DNA of 64,000 bases from an uncultured Hyphomicrobiales bacterium (GCA_903930435.1 CAIYYN010000030.1:120598-184597), one strand, 5' to 3'; shown: positions 36,452 through 46,403, counted from the first letter of the stretch. Numbers and translations are program-made. Notes: a model not told the origin generated them from the sequence alone.

Positions 36452-37429
36452 ATGGATACTGTCTTCGATAGTCTCATTCCTGTCCTTGGCTCATCGGTCC
36501 GACTGTCGATCCCGTTGCTGTTTGCCTGTTTTGCCGGATTGTTCTCCGAGCGCGCTGGGATCGTTGACATTGGGCTGGAAGGCAAGATGCTGGCCGGAGC
36601 CTTCGCAGCCGGTGCCATCGCGCACCATGCGGGCAATCCCTGGGCGGGACTATTGGCAGCCATGGGGATCGCCATGCTGCTGTCTCTGGTGCACGGATTT
36701 GCGTCCATCACCCACCGTGGCAACCAGATCGTTTCCGGTGTCGCGATCAACTTTCTGGCTGCTGGCCTGACAGCGCTCCTTGGCCAAGCCTGGTACGGCG
36801 AAGGAGGACGCACGCCGCAACTGCCCAACACCGCCCGTTTCCTCGAAATCACCTGGCCGGGAGCCGAAACCGCACGGGCGAGTTACGGCGAAATCGGCAA
36901 CTTTTACGCCAATGTGATCTCGGGCCACTCTATTCTGGTCTATGCTGCCTTTCTGATGGTTCCGCTGACGTGGTGGGTACTCTATCGAACCCGCTTCGGA
37001 CTGCGTCTGCGGGCTGTTGGTGAAAATCCGCACGCGGTCGATACGGCAGGGATTTCTGTCGGTCGGTTGCGCTATCTCGCGGTTCTCGTCGCAGGCGTAT
37101 TATGTGGCATCGGCGGGTCTTATCTGGCGATCGCGCAATCCGGCGGCTTTGTGAAGGATATGACGGCTGGTAAGGGCTTCATCGCGCTGGCGGCGCTTGT
37201 GTTTGCCAAGTGGCGACCCTTTTCAGCTATGGCAACGTGTCTCCTGTTCGGCTTTCTGGACGCAGCAGGCAGCCGCTTACAGGGAACGCCCCTGCCCTTC
37301 ATTGGTCAGGTTCCGGTGCAGGTGTTTCAAGCCCTCCCCTATGTCCTGACTGTGATCCTGCTTGCAGGTTTCATCGGCAAGGCGATCCCTCCGAAGGCGG
37401 CGGGTGTCCCCTATACGAAGGATCGATAG
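36452..37429 (+). CDS. Nucleoside ABC transporter permease 2
   Basis: A 325-residue permease (YufQ-like). Fingerprint ERAGIVDIGLEGKMLAGAF, ITHRGNQIVSGVAINFLAAG and GLRLRAVGENPHAVDTAGI, with C-terminal PYVLTVILLAGFIGKAIPP. It starts 3 bases after the first permease stop. Completes an importer of binding protein, ATPase and two permeases. Confidence 0.9.
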   Translation: MDTVFDSLIPVLGSSVRLSIPLLFACFAGLFSERAGIVDIGLEGKMLAGAFAAGAIAHHAGNPWAGLLAAMGIAMLLSLVHGFASITHRGNQIVSGVAINFLAAGLTALLGQAWYGEGGRTPQLPNTARFLEITWPGAETARASYGEIGNFYANVISGHSILVYAAFLMVPLTWWVLYRTRFGLRLRAVGENPHAVDTAGISVGRLRYLAVLVAGVLCGIGGSYLAIAQSGGFVKDMTAGKGFIALAALVFAKWRPFSAMATCLLFGFLDAAGSRLQGTPLPFIGQVPVQVFQALPYVLTVILLAGFIGKAIPPKAAGVPYTKDR

Positions 37430-37523
37430 CGGGTTTTACGAGATCGCGGTTTCAATCCCGATGGATTTGATTTCAGTCTCCTATAGTCTCTGATTGTCGG
37501 CCATCGTTGCAGGAGCGGATATT

Positions 37524-37931
37524 TTGACATCTCTCGATCATCTGTTCTCTGCCGCCGAGGCGGCCCGCAAGAAAGCCTATGCGCCCTATTCGCACTTTGC
37601 TGTCGGCGCGGCGATCCTGGGGGCAGACGGCAAGATTTATGCCGGCTGCAACATTGAAAACGCGGCTTACCCGGAAGGAACCTGTGCAGAAGCGGGTGCA
37701 ATTGCGCATATGGTGATGGCAGGTGTGACCGGGCTTGCCGAGATCGCCGTGGTTGGCGGTCCCGTCGACAAGGCAGAAATTCTCTGCCCGCCCTGTGGCG
37801 GCTGCCGACAAAAACTTCGGGAATTTGGCGGCCTCGCTGCCAAGGTCCATCTGCGCGACGCCGCAGGCGTCATCCAGACATTTCGGGTTGAGGAGCTGTT
37901 GCCGGTCAGCTTCGGACCCGAGCATCTCTAG
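37524..37931 (+). CDS. cdd: Cytidine deaminase
   Basis: A 135-residue zinc-dependent deaminase. Zinc ligands and catalytic Glu in CNIENAAYPEGTCAEAGAI (Cys, CAE) and CPPCGGCRQ; KKAYAPYSHFAVGAAI is the substrate block. It converts cytidine and deoxycytidine to uridine and deoxyuridine, feeding the phosphorylases below. TTG 37524 is chosen: AGGAG lies 9 bases before it and the length matches the family; TTG 37494 would add 10 residues. Confidence 0.92.
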   Translation: MTSLDHLFSAAEAARKKAYAPYSHFAVGAAILGADGKIYAGCNIENAAYPEGTCAEAGAIAHMVMAGVTGLAEIAVVGGPVDKAEILCPPCGGCRQKLREFGGLAAKVHLRDAAGVIQTFRVEELLPVSFGPEHL

Positions 37932-37943
37932 GGACTCAATGAT

Positions 37944-38777
37944 ATGGCCTTTGCCGACGAACAGAACCAGATCTCCGCCTGCCTGAACGTGATTAATGCC
38001 CGAGCTCCAGGGTTCCTGCCGAAGATCGGCATCGTGCTCGGGTCCGGCCTTGGCGATCTTGCCCGCGAAGTCGTCTCGCCTGTCCGCATCGCGTTCAGTG
38101 AACTGCCAGGATTTCCGATCCCGAGTGCGTCGAGCCATGCCGGTGAGTTGATCCTGGGCTGGCTGGCCGAGGTTCCCGTCGCGGTTTTTGCCGGACGTGG
38201 CCATTATTACGAGCACGGAAATGCACGCGAGATGGCCGTGCCGATTGCGACCCTGAAGGCGCTGGGCGCCCAGGCCATCATCCTGACGAATGCGGCTGGC
38301 TCGCTTCATGCCTCCGTCGGGCCGGGAACACCGATGCTGATCACCGATCACATCGCCTTTACCGGCGTCAATCCTATGATCGGCGTCCCCGGTGACAAGC
38401 GCTTTGTCAATCTCGTCGATGCCTACGATCCCGGTCTGCAAGCCCTTGCACGCTACGCAGCCATCCAGGCCGATATCCATCTCGCGGAAGGGGTCTACAT
38501 GTGGTTCTCGGGGCCATCCTTCGAGACACCGGCCGAAATCCGGTTTGCGCGTCTGGCAGGCGCGGATGCGGTCGGCATGTCGACCGTGCCCGAGGTCATC
38601 ATGGCGCGCGCCGAGGGCATGAAGGTTGCGGCCTTCTCGCTGATCACCAATCTGGCTGCCGGGATGACCAAACAGGGGCCATCGCACGCGGAGACCAAGG
38701 AGGAAGGTGCCAAGGCCGCCGCGACAATGTGCGCGCTGATCTCGACGTTTGTCGCCGTTCTCGGCGCGACGATGTGA
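37944..38777 (+). CDS. Purine nucleoside phosphorylase (trimeric type)
   Basis: A 277-residue PNP of the inosine/guanosine phosphorylase type. Visible: GIVLGSGLGDLA (phosphate loop), FAGRGHYYEHG, LTNAAGSLHASVGPGTPMLI, MWFSGPSFETPAEIRF (purine-binding Glu) and GADAVGMSTVPEVIMAR. It splits purine nucleosides with phosphate to base and (deoxy)ribose 1-phosphate. It is 12 bases after cdd. Confidence 0.92.
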   Translation: MAFADEQNQISACLNVINARAPGFLPKIGIVLGSGLGDLAREVVSPVRIAFSELPGFPIPSASSHAGELILGWLAEVPVAVFAGRGHYYEHGNAREMAVPIATLKALGAQAIILTNAAGSLHASVGPGTPMLITDHIAFTGVNPMIGVPGDKRFVNLVDAYDPGLQALARYAAIQADIHLAEGVYMWFSGPSFETPAEIRFARLAGADAVGMSTVPEVIMARAEGMKVAAFSLITNLAAGMTKQGPSHAETKEEGAKAAATMCALISTFVAVLGATM

Positions 38778-38857
38778 AGCGACAGCAGACGCTCGACAGG
38801 GGTAGCCAAATTCCCAGCCACCGAGCATGATACGCGACCACATCAAAAGGGTTCGAA

Positions 38858-39616
38858 ATGCCGATTGCTGACATTGCCCGCCGCGCGTTGCCGCTGCTCG
38901 ATCTCACGGATTTGTCCGATACCTGCACCGAAGCAGCCATCGAAACGCTCTGCCAGAAGGCGGTCACACCTTTTGGTACCGTGGCAGCGGTTTGTCTTTA
39001 TCCGCCGTTCGTGGCCCAAGCGAAAACGCTCCTGCACGGATCGGGCGTCAAGATAGCCACTGTCGTCAATTTCCCCGATGGTGGCGATGACACAGTCGCC
39101 GTTGAACACGAAACGGCTGCGGCCATTGGGAACGGTGCCGACGAGATCGATCTCGTCATGCCATACCGCGCGTTCCTCGCCGGTCGACATGGTTTCGCCG
39201 AGACGCAGATTGTCCGGATCAGGCGTGTTTGCGGTCCGGTGACGCTCAAAGTCATTCTCGAAACCGGACGACTGGCGCTACCAGAGCCGATCCGTGAAGC
39301 CAGTGATCTTGCCCTGTCGGCGGGTGCCGATTTTATCAAGACATCGACGGGCAAGGTCGAGGTGAATGCGACACCTGAGGCCGCGCGGATCATGCTCGCC
39401 GCAATCCGTGCATCTGGCAGGGCGGCGGGGTTTAAGGCAGCGGGCGGTGTTCGTTCGGCTGCGGAAGCCGGCGCATATCTGCAGCTGGCCGATGAAATCA
39501 TGGGGCCGGATTGGGCAACTCCGGCAACATTTCGCTTTGGCGCGAGTGCCCTGCTCGCCAATCTGATCGGCGAGATCGAAGGTTCCGCCGCCTCGTCCGC
39601 AACACAGGCTTATTGA
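38858..39616 (+). CDS. deoC: Deoxyribose-phosphate aldolase
   Basis: A 252-residue class I aldolase. The Schiff-base Lys is in ADFIKTSTGKVEV; other blocks are VCLYPPFVAQAK, VVNFPDGGDD, GADEIDLVMPYRAFL, KVILETGRL and GFKAAGGVRSAAEA. It cleaves deoxyribose 5-phosphate to acetaldehyde and glyceraldehyde 3-phosphate, linking nucleoside breakdown to glycolysis. It lies between the PNP and deoA in the operon. Confidence 0.94.
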   Translation: MPIADIARRALPLLDLTDLSDTCTEAAIETLCQKAVTPFGTVAAVCLYPPFVAQAKTLLHGSGVKIATVVNFPDGGDDTVAVEHETAAAIGNGADEIDLVMPYRAFLAGRHGFAETQIVRIRRVCGPVTLKVILETGRLALPEPIREASDLALSAGADFIKTSTGKVEVNATPEAARIMLAAIRASGRAAGFKAAGGVRSAAEAGAYLQLADEIMGPDWATPATFRFGASALLANLIGEIEGSAASSATQAY

Positions 39617-39627
39617 GGGATATGCCC

Positions 39628-40983
39628 ATGTTGCCGCAGGAGATCATTCGCCGGAAGCGCGATGGTGGCAAGCTCACCGGGGCTGAAATCCGCTTCATGG
39701 TGGAGGGACTGACGTCTGGCGCCGTTGGGGAGGGACAGGTCGCCGCCTTCGCCATGGCCGTTCTCCTCAAGGGCATGAGCATCGACGAACGTGTCGCGCT
39801 GACGCTGGCCATGCGTGATTCCGGCACGGTGCTGCGCTGGGATCTGCCGGGTCCGGTGCTGGATAAACATTCCTCCGGCGGCATCGGCGACAACGTCTCT
39901 CTGATGCTGGCCCCCATGGTCGCTGCCTGTGGTGGCTTTGTACCGATGATTTCAGGCCGAGGTCTCGGCCATACCGGCGGCACGCTCGATAAACTCGATT
40001 CCATTCCCGGCTATCGGACGCAGCCCGACAATGCCTTGTTCGAAAAGGTCGTTCGCGAGGTCGGCTGTGCGATCATCGGCCAGACTGCTGACCTTGCACC
40101 CGCCGACAAGCGCCTTTACGCGATCCGGGATGTCACCGGGACGGTTGAAAGCATTGATCTGATCACCGCATCCATCCTGTCGAAGAAACTGGCGGCGGGC
40201 CTTGATGGTCTGGTCCTCGATGTCAAATGCGGCAATGGCGCTTTCATGTCTTCGCTTGGGGAGGCGCAAGGGTTAGCCCGCAGTCTCGTCGATGTCGCCA
40301 ATGGCGCCGGGGTTCGAACACGCGCACTGATCACCGATATGAATGAGCCACTCGCTCCAGCAGCTGGTAATGCGGCCGAAGTCGCGGTCGCGGTTGCGTT
40401 TCTGACGCGTGCCAAACGCTTCCCGCGCCTTGAAGAGGTGACCATCGAACTCGGTGCGGAAATGCTGGTCATCGGTCGGTTAGCGTCAACGCTGGATGAA
40501 GCCAGAACGCGCCTGACGGCAACGCTCGATACTGGCCGGGCAGCCGAGATTTTTGGTCGAATGGTCGCAGGCTTGGGTGGGCCAGTCGATTTTGTCGAGC
40601 GGTATCAGGACCATCTGCCCCAGGCCGCGCACACGCGTTCCTTTCTGAGCGACCGGGTGCAGCGCGTCGTCGATATCGACACACGCAGCCTTGGAGTGGC
40701 CGTCATTGAACTCGGCGGCGGGCGCGTCTTGCCGACCGACCAGATTAATCCCGCAGTCGGCCTGACAGATATCGTGCGGATTGGCCAGGTCGTCCGTCGC
40801 GCCAGCCCGATCCTGACCTGCCATGCCGCAACGGCTGAAAAGGCTGAAGAGATCGGCCTGAAGGCGCGTCTGGCGATCGACCTCGAAGACGTCACCTTTG
40901 AGGAACAGCCGCCGCTCGGGCAAATGTCAGAACCGGAGCGACCGACGATTATTGAACGGATCGGCCCCGAGGAGTGGACCTGA
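39628..40983 (+). CDS. deoA: Thymidine phosphorylase
   Basis: A 451-residue pyrimidine nucleoside phosphorylase. Signature [20 protein letters not shown] and phosphate loop [13 protein letters not shown] are complete; [20 protein letters not shown] follows. It yields thymine or uracil and (deoxy)ribose 1-phosphate. ATG 39628 has GAGGG at 8 bases and the product then starts [13 protein letters not shown] as in DeoA; ATG 39622 is also possible. Its TGA shares a base with the deoB start. Confidence 0.94.
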   Translation: MLPQEIIRRKRDGGKLTGAEIRFMVEGLTSGAVGEGQVAAFAMAVLLKGMSIDERVALTLAMRDSGTVLRWDLPGPVLDKHSSGGIGDNVSLMLAPMVAACGGFVPMISGRGLGHTGGTLDKLDSIPGYRTQPDNALFEKVVREVGCAIIGQTADLAPADKRLYAIRDVTGTVESIDLITASILSKKLAAGLDGLVLDVKCGNGAFMSSLGEAQGLARSLVDVANGAGVRTRALITDMNEPLAPAAGNAAEVAVAVAFLTRAKRFPRLEEVTIELGAEMLVIGRLASTLDEARTRLTATLDTGRAAEIFGRMVAGLGGPVDFVERYQDHLPQAAHTRSFLSDRVQRVVDIDTRSLGVAVIELGGGRVLPTDQINPAVGLTDIVRIGQVVRRASPILTCHAATAEKAEEIGLKARLAIDLEDVTFEEQPPLGQMSEPERPTIIERIGPEEWT

Positions 40984-42194
40984 TGGCGCGCGCCTTCCTG
41001 TTGATCATGGACTCCTTCGGCATCGGCGGTGCTCCCGACGCTGCTGCCTATTGCGACGCTGGTGCCAATACGCTGGGTCATATCGCAGATGCCTGCTTAT
41101 CAGGGCGTGTTACCGGGCGGAGTGGCCCACTCACGTTACCCACGCTCGACAGTCTCGGCCTTGGGATGGCCGCTCGTGGTTCGACGGACACGAATGTGGT
41201 CCTTTCGGCAGGCACACAAGTGACCGGCGCCTGGGGAATCGGGGTCGAAGTATCGAAGGGAAAGGATACGCCCTCCGGCCATTGGGAGCTCGCCGGTGTG
41301 CCGGTGCCGTTTGACTGGGCCTATTTTCCCAATACGAGCCCGGCGTTCCCGCCCGAACTGATCGCAGCCTTGTGCCAAGCGGCGCACTTGCCGGGCATCC
41401 TTGGTGACTGCCACGCGTCCGGCACCGAGATCATCGCCCAACTCGGTGAAGCGCATATCCGTACCGGCAAGCCGATTGTCTATACGTCCGCTGATAGCGT
41501 CATGCAGATCGCGGCCCACGAGCAGAGTTTCGGGCTTGAGAGGCTCTATGACCTCTGCCAGACAGCGCGCAAACTCTTGAATGCCACTCCCGGAAAGCCG
41601 GTCGGTCGCGTCATAGCAAGGCCCTTCGTCGGTTCCAGCGCTGCCGATTTTACCCGCACCGGCAATCGCCGGGATTACGCTGTACCGCCGCCCGAACCAA
41701 CCATCCTGGATCGCGCCAAGACCGCTGGTCGGGCGGTGATCGCCATTGGCAAGATCTCCGACATTTATGCGGGATCCGGTGTGACACATGCGATCAAGGC
41801 CTCGGGCAATGCTGCACTCTTTGATGCGACGCTCGAAGCACAAGCCAACGCTCCCGATGACGCTCTGGTCATCACCAATTTTGTCGATTTCGATATGCTC
41901 TATGGCCATCGCCGCGACGTGGCTGGATACGCGGCAGCGCTGGAGGCGTTCGACCGCCGGCTACCCGAATTCATCGCCGCCATGCAACCCGGCGATCTCG
42001 CGATCATTACCGCCGACCATGGGTGCGATCCGACATGGCCGGGCACGGATCACACACGCGAAAACGTGCCTATCCTGGCGTTTGGTCCCAACGTTACGGC
42101 TGGCCGGATCGGCAAACGCGGCTTTGCCGATGTCGGTGAAACGCTGGCCAGGCACATCCGGCTACCCGCCGGACGGCATGGCCAGCCGTGGTGA
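40983..42194 (+). CDS. deoB: Phosphopentomutase
   Basis: A 403-residue alkaline-phosphatase-fold mutase. Metal/nucleophile blocks: [24 protein letters not shown] (catalytic Thr), [19 protein letters not shown]. It turns (deoxy)ribose 1-phosphate into the 5-phosphate used by deoC. GAGGAG lies 8 bases before ATG 40983, which overlaps the deoA stop (TGATG). Last gene of the operon, 9 bases from the convergent dienelactone hydrolase stop. Confidence 0.94.
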   Translation: MARAFLLIMDSFGIGGAPDAAAYCDAGANTLGHIADACLSGRVTGRSGPLTLPTLDSLGLGMAARGSTDTNVVLSAGTQVTGAWGIGVEVSKGKDTPSGHWELAGVPVPFDWAYFPNTSPAFPPELIAALCQAAHLPGILGDCHASGTEIIAQLGEAHIRTGKPIVYTSADSVMQIAAHEQSFGLERLYDLCQTARKLLNATPGKPVGRVIARPFVGSSAADFTRTGNRRDYAVPPPEPTILDRAKTAGRAVIAIGKISDIYAGSGVTHAIKASGNAALFDATLEAQANAPDDALVITNFVDFDMLYGHRRDVAGYAAALEAFDRRLPEFIAAMQPGDLAIITADHGCDPTWPGTDHTRENVPILAFGPNVTAGRIGKRGFADVGETLARHIRLPAGRHGQPW

Positions 42195-42203
42195 TGACCG
42201 CAA

Positions 42204-42869
42204 TCACATGTGGCTGTCGAGGAAACGAAGCGTCCGACCCCAGGCGATCTGGGCCGCTTCCGGATTGAACGAGCCGCGCTCATCGCACTGGAACCCGTGA
42301 TCGGCATTATAGGTGTGAACGATCACGCCAGGCTGCTTCTGCTTGATCATCTCGACGTCGCTCATCGGGATATGGGCATCGAGTTCGCCGAAATGCAGCA
42401 TCGTCGGGATCTTCGGTGCCTGATCGGCCATGCTGGCGATCATCCCGCCGTAGTAGCCGATGCCAACTGCAAAGCCGGGCAAATTCACAGCCGCACCATA
42501 GACCAACGAACCACCCAGGCAGAAGCCGGTCACACCGATCTTGCCAGCATCGGCAATCGCATCGCGCGAGGCGGCGATATCTTGCATCCAGCCAGCCACC
42601 GGACGGGCCTGGACGAGCTGCATGGCATGCTGGACTTCTTCCTGAGAATAGCCGCATTCGAAATTGCGCTCGATGCGATCAAACAATGCCGGCGCGATGG
42701 CAACATAACCAAGCGCGGCAAACCGGTCCGTGACCGAGCGGATGTGGTGATTGACGCCAAATATTTCCTGGATCACGACAATACCGCCCTTCGGCGTGCC
42801 TATCGGATCAGCGCGATAGGCATTGAATGTGTGGCCGTCAGCCGCTGTGAGTGTCAGATGGGTACCCAT
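42204..42869 (-). CDS. Dienelactone hydrolase-family protein
   Basis: A 221-residue alpha/beta hydrolase of the DLH family. The catalytic Cys is in GVTGFCLGGSLVYG, Asp in FGELDAHIP, His in YNADHGFQC; IVVIQEIFGVNHHIRSV is the N-terminal family block. DLH itself opens dienelactone in chlorocatechol breakdown; other members are general carboxymethylene hydrolases, and with no catechol genes nearby the substrate stays open. Confidence 0.9.
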   Translation of the reverse strand: MGTHLTLTAADGHTFNAYRADPIGTPKGGIVVIQEIFGVNHHIRSVTDRFAALGYVAIAPALFDRIERNFECGYSQEEVQHAMQLVQARPVAGWMQDIAASRDAIADAGKIGVTGFCLGGSLVYGAAVNLPGFAVGIGYYGGMIASMADQAPKIPTMLHFGELDAHIPMSDVEMIKQKQPGVIVHTYNADHGFQCDERGSFNPEAAQIAWGRTLRFLDSHM

Positions 42870-43092
42870 GGGTCAAATCCTCTTGGTCAAATGTGTTTGG
42901 AGGCAGACTGGCTCAGCCGGACCGCTCGGGTATCGATATAAGCGATCACACGCAACAATCCAGCGACAGACACGCATTTGACGTGGCGCTTGAGCAGGCA
43001 GACAGATGACCTCCTACTGCCGACCTCGCGAGCTAGCCCCGCAGTCGTCGTCCGCGCGGCGGGCGTTTAACACACGCGAGCTCATGCTGGTT

Positions 43093-43938
43093 TCAGCCAA
43101 ACAAGGGATGCCCGGTCGCTGCCTGAACGAAGGTCGCGACAACCATTAGACTGGCGACCACCGCACCGGCCAGTACGATTATCTTGGCCGATCGCGGCGC
43201 GACCCTGTCAGCCGCAAATCCAAGGATCGGCAACGCTTGCATCATGTGCGTGGCAAAGAAATGTGGAACACGCAGGTCGCCGCCGGTCGTGGACCAGCCG
43301 ACGAGTGGCAAGCCCTTTGCGTCAGAGAGTGCACCGCCCACCCAATGCCCGACACTGATCGTTTGCGAGGACATGATCGCAGCTGTGGCTAATGTCAGCA
43401 CCGCCCCGAGACAGAGGCCTAAAATTGCGCCGAGACGCAGGCCTTGCGAACCGGGCGGAACGGTCATGGCCGCAAACTCAAGGCCAAACAGGAAAATTCC
43501 TCCGACCAATGCAGTCGCACCGAGCCCCATGAGGCTATAGGCGATCGAGGCAATCGGGCTGGAAAAGTTGAAATGCGAAGCGAGACCCCGCGAGGCCTGT
43601 AGCGTGATGTAGGCAATTTCATACGTGCTGGTGACCGTCACAATCAGTGCTGCCAGCCGCAGACGAGGGCGAAAGTGGCCAGACGGGACCAGTACCCGCA
43701 TCAGGAACAGCAGCGTCACATAATTGACGGCCAGAGCCAATTCAAATTTCAGCGGCTTGTCCCAGACGCTGACGCCATTGAGCAATCGATCATCGATGAA
43801 GAGGCCGACGAGACCGGGAATCGCAAGCGCAATCTGGAAACCAAGACCAAACAGCAGCAGCGCTGCCGGGCCCGGCGCGATCCTTTCCGACGAACCTCTG
43901 GAGCCGGCCACGGTAGGATGTCCTGTTGCAAGCATCAT
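43093..43938 (-). CDS. Multi-pass membrane protein of unknown function
   Basis: A 281-residue protein with about 7 hydrophobic helices (for example LLLFGLGFQIALAIPGLVGL and IIVLAGAVVASLMVVATFV). Conserved-looking polar spots within or near helices are WDKPLKFELALAVNY and HFFATHMMQALPILG (His pair). I recognise no named family. It overlaps the upstream ABA4-like gene by 4 bases (ATGA), so the two are co-translated, and both are divergent from a TetR regulator. Confidence 0.75.
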   Translation of the reverse strand: MMLATGHPTVAGSRGSSERIAPGPAALLLFGLGFQIALAIPGLVGLFIDDRLLNGVSVWDKPLKFELALAVNYVTLLFLMRVLVPSGHFRPRLRLAALIVTVTSTYEIAYITLQASRGLASHFNFSSPIASIAYSLMGLGATALVGGIFLFGLEFAAMTVPPGSQGLRLGAILGLCLGAVLTLATAAIMSSQTISVGHWVGGALSDAKGLPLVGWSTTGGDLRVPHFFATHMMQALPILGFAADRVAPRSAKIIVLAGAVVASLMVVATFVQAATGHPLFG

Positions 43939-44381
43939 GACCGGGCAGCCTTTCCAAACATGAACGTTTCAGCAAGGACCGCAAGGCGGCCGCTGTAAAA
44001 CAACAACAGACCTAGTGGCCCAAACATGAACGTTGCCAGCAGTACCGGTACTTGCAGGAGGCGTGGGATGCCCAGGGCATCGGATTCGCGCGCAATGATA
44101 ATGCCGACGAAAAGATCGAAGGCGAGGTAATGAATCCAGCCAGCGACCAACATTGCGTCGGACTGAAACAGGGCTCGCACCTCGGCGATGGAACCGAATC
44201 CGGCACCCTCTATCCGATAGAAGTAGGTGAAGAGGAGCGACGAATAGACAATCGTCAGAACGCCAATCAGGCCGAACTGCATGGCAGCAAGAACGCGTGG
44301 CGCTCGTGGAGCAAGCGCCAGCACGGTCCACGCCAACAACGCAATTGCGCTTGCAAGCGAAAACACCATCCCGAAATCCAT
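43935..44381 (-). CDS. ABA4-like (DUF4281) membrane protein
   Basis: A 148-residue protein with four membrane helices. ALFQSDAMLVAGWIHYLAFDLFVG and RLLQVPVLLATFMFGPLGLLL fit the ABA4-like family, whose plant member is needed for neoxanthin formation; the bacterial role is unknown. It is the first gene of a two-gene unit, directly after the operator region at 44391-44443. Confidence 0.8.
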   Translation of the reverse strand: MDFGMVFSLASAIALLAWTVLALAPRAPRVLAAMQFGLIGVLTIVYSSLLFTYFYRIEGAGFGSIAEVRALFQSDAMLVAGWIHYLAFDLFVGIIIARESDALGIPRLLQVPVLLATFMFGPLGLLLFYSGRLAVLAETFMFGKAARS

Positions 44382-44390
44382 TAGTCACTC

Positions 44391-44443
44391 CTATCTTGTC
44401 ATCGTCAAGATAGGAGATAGCGCACGATCTTGTCATTGTCAAG
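44391..44443. promoter_or_regulatory. Two copies of a TetR-type operator
   Basis: CTTGTCATCGTCAAG (44395-44409, extended to 8-bp arms at 44391-44413) and CTTGTCATTGTCAAG (44429-44443) differ at one base and are 34 bp apart, centred between the divergent ABA4-like and TetR genes. The palindromes suit a dimeric TetR repressor that controls itself and the membrane genes. Confidence 0.8.
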
Positions 44444-44500
44444 TTTGACAGACTGATCCGCCGTCGACATGATGCGTTTCCACAAACGATGGGACGACCG

Positions 44501-45184
44501 ATGTCCGACCCGAAAGCGCCTCTCAAAACGACGTCCCGATCCTCCCGCCCGCCATTGCATCAGCAAAGCGACACGAAGCCCTCCTATCACCATGGCGATC
44601 TGCGCAATGCCCTTATCGCGGCAGGGCTTGAGAGCCTGGAAGTTGACGGACCGGAAAGATTGAGCCTGCGCGCTGTGGCGGCGAAAGTCGGAGTTTCACA
44701 CGCAGCACCTGCACATCACTTCGGCTCGGTGAAGGGTTTGCGCACCGCCCTGGCAACAGTAGGTTTCTCACTGTTCGCTGAAGCGATGCAGGAAGCACGG
44801 GTGGCGGCCGGTCCGGAACCAGCTGAACAGATGCGAGCCGTCGGTGCGAGCTATCTCGCTTTCGCCCGCTCGCGTCCAGCTCTCTTCAGCCTGATGTTCA
44901 CCGAAGCTCTGCTCGACTGGTCCGACACCTCTCTGCAAGAGGCGGGAATGCGGGCACGGGCGGAACTGTCTGTCATATGCCAACCGGCGGCGGATCGGTT
45001 GGGACTGACCGACGTCGCGATGCGAGAGGCACTCGAGCGTCTGATCTGGTCTTGCGCGCATGGCGTCGCCCATCTGACGATCGGTGGCCAGTTCAAGAGC
45101 GGATCGGGTGCCAATGCGGAGGTGCTTGATCTCTCGACGTTAATCTTTGGGGGTCAACTGCGGCTGCTGGTACCTGAACGCTAA
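44501..45184 (+). CDS. TetR/AcrR-family regulator
   Basis: A 227-residue TetR protein with an extended basic N-terminus. The HTH is YHHGDLRNALIAAGLESLEVDGPERLSL (helix 1) and AVAAKVGVSHAAPAHHFGSVKGL (recognition helix). The C-terminal ligand domain ends with WSCAHGVAHLTIGGQFK, a WHG-type block. ATG 44501 has GGGAC before it; ATG 44489 adds 4 residues. It likely binds the two palindromes just upstream; ligand unknown, perhaps a lipid-like compound given its membrane-protein targets. Confidence 0.88.
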   Translation: MSDPKAPLKTTSRSSRPPLHQQSDTKPSYHHGDLRNALIAAGLESLEVDGPERLSLRAVAAKVGVSHAAPAHHFGSVKGLRTALATVGFSLFAEAMQEARVAAGPEPAEQMRAVGASYLAFARSRPALFSLMFTEALLDWSDTSLQEAGMRARAELSVICQPAADRLGLTDVAMREALERLIWSCAHGVAHLTIGGQFKSGSGANAEVLDLSTLIFGGQLRLLVPER

Positions 45185-45338
45185 GGATCTGTCGCGCGAT
45201 AGCAGATGGGGTGCTTAGCGACCCGACATCCGTCCAGGCAGGGTGGTCCAGTCATTAGTCGCAGGGCTTGCAGACTTGAACCAGCCTGCCAAGCGGGCGA
45301 TAACCGCTGCATAAATCACCATGATCGGGGGAACGCCC

Positions 45339-46112
45339 ATGTCCTATGAAACCATTCTTGTTGAAACACATGATCGTGTCGGCCTTATTCGGCTGAACCG
45401 GCCAAAAGCGCTGAACGCACTCAGTTCGCAATTGATCAAGGACCTCGGACATGCGCTGGATACATTTGATGCGGATAGCGGGATCGGAGCCGTTGTGCTG
45501 ACCGGATCGGACCGTGCGTTTGCGGCCGGAGCTGACATCAAGGAAATGTCGGCACTGTCCTATCCACAAACCTATATCGATGATTTCATCGGAGCCTGGG
45601 CACGGGTCGCAGCAAACCGAAAGCCGTTGATTGCCGCCGTTGCCGGCTTTGCTCTCGGAGGCGGGTGTGAAGTCGCCATGATGTGCGATTTCATCATCGC
45701 CGCCGACAATGCCCAGTTCGGTCAACCCGAAATCCGCCTCGGCGTGATCCCCGGGGCCGGTGGCACGCAACGGCTTGCGCGCGCCGTCGGTAAAGCAAAA
45801 GCGATGGATCTCATCCTGACCGGACGCATGATGAACGCAGAAGAAGCCGAGCGCTCAGGCCTTGTCGCTCGTGTGGTGCCGCTGTCGGACCTTTTACCAA
45901 CGGCCCTGAAGGCAGCTGCCGATATCGCCTCCTATTCGACGACGGCAGCGCTGCTCTGCAAGGAAGCCGTCAACCGGAGTCAGGAGTCATCGCTCGCCGA
46001 GGGACTGCTCTGGGAAAAGCGGACATTCCAGGCTCTTTTCGGCACTGATGACCAGAAGGAAGGCATGGCGGCGTTTCAGGAAAAGCGGCCTGGTCGATTT
46101 CATCAGCAATAA
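45339..46112 (+). CDS. Enoyl-CoA hydratase
   Basis: A 257-residue crotonase-fold protein. The CoA oxyanion block [12 protein letters not shown], then [17 protein letters not shown] (first catalytic Glu) and [23 protein letters not shown] (second Glu) are present, so a true hydratase is expected, adding water to trans-2-enoyl-CoA in beta-oxidation. The gene lies upstream of rpsT, as is common in Hyphomicrobiales. Confidence 0.92.
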   Translation: MSYETILVETHDRVGLIRLNRPKALNALSSQLIKDLGHALDTFDADSGIGAVVLTGSDRAFAAGADIKEMSALSYPQTYIDDFIGAWARVAANRKPLIAAVAGFALGGGCEVAMMCDFIIAADNAQFGQPEIRLGVIPGAGGTQRLARAVGKAKAMDLILTGRMMNAEEAERSGLVARVVPLSDLLPTALKAAADIASYSTTAALLCKEAVNRSQESSLAEGLLWEKRTFQALFGTDDQKEGMAAFQEKRPGRFHQQ

Positions 46113-46146
46113 GCGCGCTTGGTTTGCCTCAAGCCGCTGGAAACGG

Positions 46147-46175
46147 TTGACGCCTTGACAGGTCGCGGCTATAAG
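46147..46175 (+). promoter_or_regulatory. Promoter of rpsT
   Basis: TTGACG (46147-46152), 17-base spacer, TATAAG (46170-46175): close to the alphaproteobacterial stable-RNA/ribosomal-protein promoter. The start near 46182 gives a leader of about 220 bases before rpsT. Confidence 0.7.
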
Positions 46176-46403
46176 CAGCCCCCACAAGGTGGTGGCCCGT
46201 TCGCCGCCGCGTTATGTCGTTTCTTCTATCGACTAATTGTCGGGACCTGGAGTCAACGGAAACGTTGTACTCTTGAGGTTGGCAAGGGTCTGTTGGGCGA
46301 CAAGCGTGTGCTCGCTGTGCCACCTGACCGTGACCCGTAACCATTTTGCCCTTCGGATCCGACGATCTTTGAACGGCGCACCAGATCCTTAGAAAGGCTC
46401 CTA

